This document shows, piece after piece, positions 58,961-64,000 of a stretch of DNA of 64,000 nucleotides. Under the pieces are notes generated by a model that saw only the letters and a program-made list of their open reading frames with translations, was not told where the DNA came from and searched no databases. Each line of letters begins with the position of its first letter. Positions within the stretch are counted from its first letter, which is position 1. The stretch is from Acidobacteriaceae bacterium (GTDB lineage Bacteria; Acidobacteriota; Terriglobia; Terriglobales; Acidobacteriaceae): assembly GCA_003139095.1 (NCBI GenBank), contig PLHW01000014.1:111865-175864 (forward strand), read 5' to 3'. A program made the position numbers and the translations under genes.

Positions 58961-59614
58961 GTGACGTCTTCACTTGAGATTCCGCCACGGTACCGGGCCG
59001 CATTCACGTGGTTGCAGTTGATCGTCGTCTATGTGCTAATCGAGGGCTCGCTGTGGGCATACCGCGGAACGACGCGAATCCGATGGGCTCTGGTTGGCGT
59101 AGTCGCTGTTCTCTTGTTTGTTCTGGTCGATCGCCCATCGGTGCGCCGCATGGGTCTGGGCCTTCCGACTACGTTTGGCGCAACCCTTGTGCTAGCGGTA
59201 AGTTTTTCAACCGCCATCTTTCTCATCTTTATGGTGCATTGGGCCGGCGGAGAAATTCCGGCGAATCCCACCTGGCCGAATCTGCACCTGGCTTCGGCCT
59301 ATTTTCTCTGGGCACTCCTGCAGGAGTTCATTCTGCAATCGTTTTTCTTCACGCGCTGCGAGGAGTTGTTTGGCGCCTCGAGGGCAGTTTGGGTAGCCGC
59401 AACTCTATTTGCCGTTGCCCATGTCCCCAGTCCGCTTCTTACAACTTTTACGTTCATCGGCGCGTTATTTTTTTGTTCGATGTTTCAGCGTTACCGTAGC
59501 ATCTATCCGATTGCGATTGTGCACGGGTTGCTCGGGTTAACCCTTGCCATGACGATGCCCGACGTGCTGTTGCATCACATGAGGGTCGGGATCGAGTATT
59601 TGACGTATCGCTGA
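58961..59614 (+). CDS. CPBP-like intramembrane protease family protein
   Basis: 217 aa, about six helices. It has a CPBP/Abi-like pattern: LLQEFILQSFFFTR, with QE in place of the usual EE, then VAHVPSPL and IVHGLLGL with candidate metal histidines. GTG 58961 is chosen as it starts after the DUF885 remnant; a TTG at 58916 overlaps it. Function uncertain. Confidence 0.65.
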   Translation: MTSSLEIPPRYRAAFTWLQLIVVYVLIEGSLWAYRGTTRIRWALVGVVAVLLFVLVDRPSVRRMGLGLPTTFGATLVLAVSFSTAIFLIFMVHWAGGEIPANPTWPNLHLASAYFLWALLQEFILQSFFFTRCEELFGASRAVWVAATLFAVAHVPSPLLTTFTFIGALFFCSMFQRYRSIYPIAIVHGLLGLTLAMTMPDVLLHHMRVGIEYLTYR

Positions 59615-59743
59615 GCGGGTTGGACTCTCGCACTTCAACAAGCTTGACGCACTTCAACTGGCGCTGCGTGATCTTGGCATGATCGCGGAAATTTTTGTAT
59701 GGGCGGGCATGGCGCGAGGACGGGCGGGTGCCGGCATCGGCCA

Positions 59744-61018
59744 TTACTCATGCCAGCGCGGATGCGATCCGGTCGCTATGGTTTTAGTGGGCTGGGGATC
59801 TTGGCGCATCATGAGCAAAGGCCGAACTCCAATCGGCTGCCTATCGTCACTCAAGTGCAACATTTGCGCCATGAAATGAACGAGGCGCAGATTGTCAGCC
59901 AGCGTGGGCCTGCCCTCCATGGAGACATGGCTCAGGGCGGGACTGACGAGCGCGGATACCAGAAATTTGGGCGGCACGTCGCGTTGCAGCCAGAGCAACT
60001 CCGAGGGCGGGATGACGTTGTCCGCGGCGCCGTGCAGGAGTAGGACGGGGACACGCAGCGATTCCAAATGGCCGCGCGGGGACACGGGCACCATCTCGGT
60101 GCGGTGCCGGGCAACGGACTGCATCATCTCGGCCGCTAATGCGTTCACATGTCCGCTGTAGAGCAATTCCATTTTTTGTCGCGAAGGCGGACTGAGCAGT
60201 TCGCTGCACTTGCGCGAGACATCGACCTTTTCCCAGAGCAACTGCCGAAGACATTCATGCGCCGTGCCAATGTCGGCTTCCGGAAAAAAATCCTCCACGT
60301 GAGAATAGATGAGGACGAGCGGCCCGTACTCGTGTGCCGCCATATTCAACGTCGTGCCGTCGGGGCGGAGAATCCGGTTGGTGATGAAAAATTGCGAAAC
60401 GCGCTCGAGATCGTCATGCGCTCCGATGGAGACGACGAAACGGATGTATGGCGAGAAGCGCGGGTCGGAGGCGGCGAGCAGCGACAGTCCTCCTCCGAAG
60501 CTGATGCCGAGCACTCCCACCTTCTCATTGAGAGAGGTGGCAAGCGTGCAGGCGGAATCGCCGATGAGAGTAATGGACTGGCTCTCCACGTGATAATCCG
60601 CGAGTGAAAGCAGTTCGGGCGTGAGAACGCGAATGCCGCTGGCCGACAAGGCGCGTGCGAAGGCGACCAGGCGCGGCTCGTCGATGCCGAGATGATGCAC
60701 GCCGTGCACCACGAGCATTCCGGGCGCATTGGCAATGCCTTTTGGAACATAAAGGCGAGCACGGATTGTGCCCGAGGCCGTGGACACTTCCCTTAACGAC
60801 TCATCGACGGGGTAGGTATGAAAGCGGCCGAGCGCACCAGGGTTTTGCGGATTCTCGATGCGCAGCAGAAGACCGGCGGCGCGAATATGCGTGAACATGG
60901 GCCGCGCCAGCAGCACAAGAAGGCTCAGAACGAGCAGAGAAACAGAAAACATCGCGATGCGGCGCCGACTGGGATGAGCGGGCGGTGTGCGTTCCTGGTT
61001 GTCAGCGGCGGAGTCCAC
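59744..61018 (-). CDS. alpha/beta-hydrolase with N-terminal membrane anchor
   Basis: 424 aa. One N-terminal transmembrane helix (IAMFSVSLLVLSLLVLLA), then an alpha/beta-hydrolase: VVHGVHHLGIDEPRL, nucleophile elbow GISFGGGL (Ser), Asp candidate in LLHGAADNVIPP and His candidate SHVSMEG. Exported or membrane-associated esterase or thioesterase of unknown substrate. GTG 61018 is the start. Confidence 0.8.
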   Translation of the reverse strand: MDSAADNQERTPPAHPSRRRIAMFSVSLLVLSLLVLLARPMFTHIRAAGLLLRIENPQNPGALGRFHTYPVDESLREVSTASGTIRARLYVPKGIANAPGMLVVHGVHHLGIDEPRLVAFARALSASGIRVLTPELLSLADYHVESQSITLIGDSACTLATSLNEKVGVLGISFGGGLSLLAASDPRFSPYIRFVVSIGAHDDLERVSQFFITNRILRPDGTTLNMAAHEYGPLVLIYSHVEDFFPEADIGTAHECLRQLLWEKVDVSRKCSELLSPPSRQKMELLYSGHVNALAAEMMQSVARHRTEMVPVSPRGHLESLRVPVLLLHGAADNVIPPSELLWLQRDVPPKFLVSALVSPALSHVSMEGRPTLADNLRLVHFMAQMLHLSDDRQPIGVRPLLMMRQDPQPTKTIATGSHPRWHE

Positions 61019-61382
61019 GCAATTGGACTTTCAGTATGCAGGTTGTTCGCGGATTGAGCCAGACACTTTTTGAACACCGCCCGCCTTCAGGCTGCGGAAT
61101 GAAAACGTGCCGAGCCAAAGCGTGCGGCGCGACCGAAGCGATAGATTGATTCGCCCTCGCACTGTTCTTTGTATTACCGGACGCCTGTGATGCCGATCAC
61201 TGACAGCGAAAGCCGATTGGGAGTATAGGCGGACTTGTAGTTGAATGCGTCTGTCGTTTCTCCTTCTCTTTCTCGCCTCCCGAAGAGCAGTTCCCAGGCG
61301 ACGCATCACCCCTCAGGCGAGTAGCGAACCGATCTGGTGCAAGTGGGCCCTGTAAGTCCAAGACAATTTGTGGAGGGTTATT
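61019..61382. other. divergent intergenic region hydrolase/HAF protein
   Basis: 364 bases with no gene or repeat recognised; likely promoters of both genes. Confidence 0.4.
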
Positions 61383-62552
61383 ATGAAGCGCATCAGCTTT
61401 TTGATGTTGATTCTTCTCACCTGCTTTGTTTTGGCGGCGTTGCCGCAGGCCGCAGCCAGCAAGTATAAAATCATCACCTTCGATCCTACCGGATACCCCG
61501 GTGGGGGCAATGCGCCCTATCAGGGCACGCAGGCCCCGGCGATCAATGCGGCAGGAGCGATCGCGGGATTCTACTCCGACTCTGTCAATGTGTATCACGC
61601 GTTTGTGAGAGGTCCGGACGGCAGTTTCACGGAATTCGATGCCCCAGATGCGGGCACGCAGAGTGTGGCCGGATTCGTTCCGACTCCCATGGGTGTTTTG
61701 GGCGGCCAAGGCACCTATGCGACAGCCATGAACGACGCGGGGCTAATCACTGGATTCTATGTTGACATCAGCAACATGCTCCATGGATTCCTGCGGACTC
61801 CGGACGGAACGATCACGGAGTTCGATGCTCCGGGCGTTGGCCATGGCTATGGGCTGGGCACGCTGCCCGGAAATATCAATGCAGGCGGGACGATCGCGGG
61901 AAACTACTTCGACGGGTATGGAGTAGCCCACGGCTTCCTGCTCAGTCCGAGCTGGAAATTCACCGTGTTCGACGCTGTGAATGCAGGGAAGGGCCCCGGC
62001 CAAGGCACGTTTACCGGTTGGGCCTCATGCCTGACGCAGACCGGATTGCTCACCGGTTGGGTGATCGACGCGAACGATGTGGCCCACGGGTGGTTGCGGG
62101 TTCCCGGGGTTGGTGTCACCACGTTTGACGCACCCGGCGCGGGTCTGGCAGCAGGCCAAGGCACTTACTCATGGAGCGTCGATGTTGGTGGACAACTCAC
62201 CGGCGAGGTGATGGACAAGCTGGGTGTGATGCACGGCTTCGTGCGCGACGTAAACGGTGGCTTCCGACTGTTCGATGCGCGCGGGGCAGGCAAGGCCGCG
62301 GGGCAGGGCACGGTGGCGGAAGGCATCAACATGCATGGAGTGGTGGTGGGCAACTTCGTGAACGTGTATGGAGTGCAACGCGGCTACAAGCGGTCCTGGG
62401 GAGGAGGCATCCAGCGGTTCAGTGTTAAGGCCGCGGGCCAAGGCGCCGGCCAGGGCACGATTCCACTGACCAACAATGCGGCCGGGCAAACCACAGGCTC
62501 GTATTTCGACGATAACTTCGTGATTCATGGATTCGTGATTTCCTGGCAGTAG
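61383..62552 (+). CDS. secreted HAF-type repeat protein
   Basis: 389 aa. Signal peptide to AAASKY, then about seven repeats of ~45 residues with the core INAAG.I.GFY.D..N..HGF.R.PDG.FTEFDAPGAG, similar to the 'HAF' extracellular repeat. A recurring GQGT motif ends many. Probably a beta-propeller. GGAGG precedes ATG 61383. Confidence 0.8.
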   Translation: MKRISFLMLILLTCFVLAALPQAAASKYKIITFDPTGYPGGGNAPYQGTQAPAINAAGAIAGFYSDSVNVYHAFVRGPDGSFTEFDAPDAGTQSVAGFVPTPMGVLGGQGTYATAMNDAGLITGFYVDISNMLHGFLRTPDGTITEFDAPGVGHGYGLGTLPGNINAGGTIAGNYFDGYGVAHGFLLSPSWKFTVFDAVNAGKGPGQGTFTGWASCLTQTGLLTGWVIDANDVAHGWLRVPGVGVTTFDAPGAGLAAGQGTYSWSVDVGGQLTGEVMDKLGVMHGFVRDVNGGFRLFDARGAGKAAGQGTVAEGINMHGVVVGNFVNVYGVQRGYKRSWGGGIQRFSVKAAGQGAGQGTIPLTNNAAGQTTGSYFDDNFVIHGFVISWQ

Positions 62553-62568
62553 CAGTTCAAAAATAATT

Positions 62569-62596
62569 GCCGCCCGATTTATTCGGGCGGCTTTTT
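62569..62596 (+). terminator. intrinsic terminator after HAF gene
   Basis: GCCGCCCGA (62569-62577) and TCGGGCGGC (62583-62591) around a TTTAT loop, followed by TTTTTC, 17 bases after the stop. Confidence 0.92.
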
Positions 62597-62719
62597 CATT
62601 TTGGGGGAACCGCGCTCGGCGAAATCGTGATTGCTTGCCTGACGCTTGGGCTGGTGATTGGGGCGAACCGGATTTGGGGGCGGTAAGGGTTGCGGCGTTA
62701 ATTCAGATCGAAAATCAAA

Positions 62720-62745
62720 ACGGCGGCCTCTCGGTCGCCGTTTTT
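62720..62745. terminator. bidirectional terminator at ftsZ end
   Basis: ACGGCGGCC (62720-62728) and GGTCGCCGT (62733-62741), with one wobble, plus a T-run on the right and, on the minus strand, GTTTTGATTTT. It lies 20 bases beyond the ftsZ stop. Confidence 0.85.
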
Positions 62746-62764
62746 CGTGATTTCTCCATGCTCT

Positions 62765-64000
62765 CTACATCACATCGTTGCGTTTGCGCAAGAAGGCCGG
62801 GACATCGAGGTCCTCCGCAACATAAGTGGGTGTCGATGTTCGCATGCCGTCGAGCGAGATTACTTCCCCTTGTTGTGAATTAAAGGCCGCGGGCGGCGTG
62901 TGCTCGAATGCTGCGGGCGCGGGATCGGGTTCGAAGGCTGGTTCGAACGTCGGCTCGCGGTCTTCGACTCGCGCGACCGGTTCGTCCGCAAAATCGTCGG
63001 CGTGATCCGTCAGGTGGAAGTGATCGCGGTGGCGCGGCACGATGATCGGATCAAACGATTCATTGTGGCGCGGCCGTTTCACATCCGACTCTTTGAATCC
63101 CGTTGCAATGACCGTGATTTTCACGGAATCTTTCATCTTCTCATCGAGCACGGCTCCGAAAATGATGTTGGCGTCTTCGTGCGCGGCTCCCTGAATAATC
63201 GTGCAGGCCTGCTGCACTTCGGCGAGCTTCAGGGAAGTCGACCCGGTGATGTTGATGAGAATCCCGCGTGCGCCGTCGATGGCTCCCGCTTCGAGCAGCG
63301 GTGAGGCGATAGCGCGCTGTGCGGCCTCAACTGTGCGGTGCTCGCCGGCAGCGGTCGCCGTGCCCATTACGGCGTAGCCCATGCCGGCCATGATGGCTTT
63401 CACGTCAGCGAAGTCACGGTTGATGATGCCGGGAATGGTGATGATGTCCGAAATGCCCTGCACACCCTGGCGCAGAATGTCATCGGCGATGCGGAAGGAC
63501 TCAAAGAACCCAGCGTTTTCCGCAACCGCCAGCAGCTTTTCGTTGGGGATGACGATGGTTGTGTCGACGGATTCCATGAGTTCGGAGATGCCGCGCTCGG
63601 CTTGCTGCATGCGGCGTTTGCCTTCGAAGGCGAACGGCTTGGTAACCACGGCCACGGTAAGCGCACCCATTTCGCTGGCGAGCGACGCAATGATGGGAGC
63701 GGCGCCGGTGCCGGTGCCTCCGCCGAGGCCGGCGGTGACGAAGATCATGTCGGCGCCTTCGAGGGCTTCGATGATTTTGTCGGAGTCTTCCAGCGCCGCT
63801 TTGCGGCCGATTTCGGGATTGGCGCCCGCGCCGAGGCCGTTGGTCAGCTTCACGCCGAGCTGAAGCTTGGTGGCGGCGCGCGACATGCGCAGAGCCTGCA
63901 AGTCAGTGTTGGCCACGATGAATTCAATGTGCTCCATGCCCGAGTCGATCATGCGGTTGACGGCATTGTTACCGCCTCCGCCGACACCGATGACCTTGAT
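62765..64000 (-). CDS. ftsZ: cell-division protein FtsZ (N-terminus outside window)
   Basis: About 412 codons present; the frame runs into the right edge, where the sequence [17 protein letters not shown] is the start of the GTPase domain, so only about 10-20 residues are missing. The tubulin signature [13 protein letters not shown]7-loop [11 protein letters not shown] and conserved C-terminal peptide DVPAFLRKR are all visible. Polymerises to form the Z ring. The disordered linker (about 320-395) is Pro/Glu/Asp-rich. Confidence 0.98.
   Translation of the reverse strand: MKVIGVGGGGNNAVNRMIDSGMEHIEFIVANTDLQALRMSRAATKLQLGVKLTNGLGAGANPEIGRKAALEDSDKIIEALEGADMIFVTAGLGGGTGTGAAPIIASLASEMGALTVAVVTKPFAFEGKRRMQQAERGISELMESVDTTIVIPNEKLLAVAENAGFFESFRIADDILRQGVQGISDIITIPGIINRDFADVKAIMAGMGYAVMGTATAAGEHRTVEAAQRAIASPLLEAGAIDGARGILINITGSTSLKLAEVQQACTIIQGAAHEDANIIFGAVLDEKMKDSVKITVIATGFKESDVKRPRHNESFDPIIVPRHRDHFHLTDHADDFADEPVARVEDREPTFEPAFEPDPAPAAFEHTPPAAFNSQQGEVISLDGMRTSTPTYVAEDLDVPAFLRKRNDVM

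Overview
The window is high-GC, gene-dense bacterial chromosome that looks like an Acidobacteriota genome, most likely class Terriglobia (inference). The reasons are the Oar-like TonB receptor with an N-terminal carboxypeptidase-regulatory domain, a GWxTD protein, secreted GloVer-type and HAF-type repeat proteins, a two-gene egtB-egtD ergothioneine locus, and GTCATCCTGAGCG-type intergenic repeats. No phage, insertion sequence, CRISPR array, rRNA or tRNA gene was recognised.

Layout. 0-4.3 kb: the C-terminal-truncated (window edge) acyl-CoA synthetase, then divergently a lipoprotein RNase A-like toxin translationally overlapped with a CdiI-like immunity gene, then citrate synthase. 4.3-8.1 kb: a PilZ-TonB fusion, obgE, rpmA and rplU on the minus strand, interrupted by a plus-strand CheX-like gene. 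8.3-14.9 kb: a Lys/Ala-rich secreted protein, glutamate dehydrogenase, trpE, and two secreted repeat proteins; a short trpE-tail-like remnant lies after the GloVer gene. 15-22.9 kb: peptidoglycan amidase and lytic transglycosylase, an isolated larB, egtD/egtB, and a small TPR protein.

23.0-39.6 kb is a co-directional respiratory block: an Rrf2-type Fe-S regulator, small membrane protein, Rieske protein, cytochrome b, a seven-haem cytochrome c, cbb3-type oxidase subunits I and II (no CcoP visible), two more small membrane proteins, a GltD-like FAD/Fe-S oxidoreductase, a SafE/UreH-like membrane protein, CcoG, an outer-membrane barrel, two exported ferritin-like proteins, a His-tailed membrane peptide and a CcoI/FixI-type copper ATPase. 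Electrons would run from quinol through Rieske/cytochrome b and the multihaem cytochrome to the oxidase, with CcoG, SafE and CcoI supplying copper. A 118-bp array of nine 13-bp repeats fills one intergenic gap in this block.

39.6-46.5 kb: an orphan OmpR-type response regulator, a sugar porter with a large periplasmic insertion paired with a cytochrome-fused PQQ-type sugar dehydrogenase, and an ABC-F protein. 46.9-54.2 kb: a large Oar-like TonB receptor, a smaller related barrel and a GWxTD protein. 54.7-64 kb: a MacA-like adaptor and MacB/LolD-like ATPase without a permease, a penicillin-binding transpeptidase, a decayed DUF885 fragment, a CPBP-like membrane protease, an alpha/beta hydrolase, a HAF-repeat protein, and ftsZ running off the right edge.

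All family assignments come from reading motifs and remembered family features; none was checked by a search.
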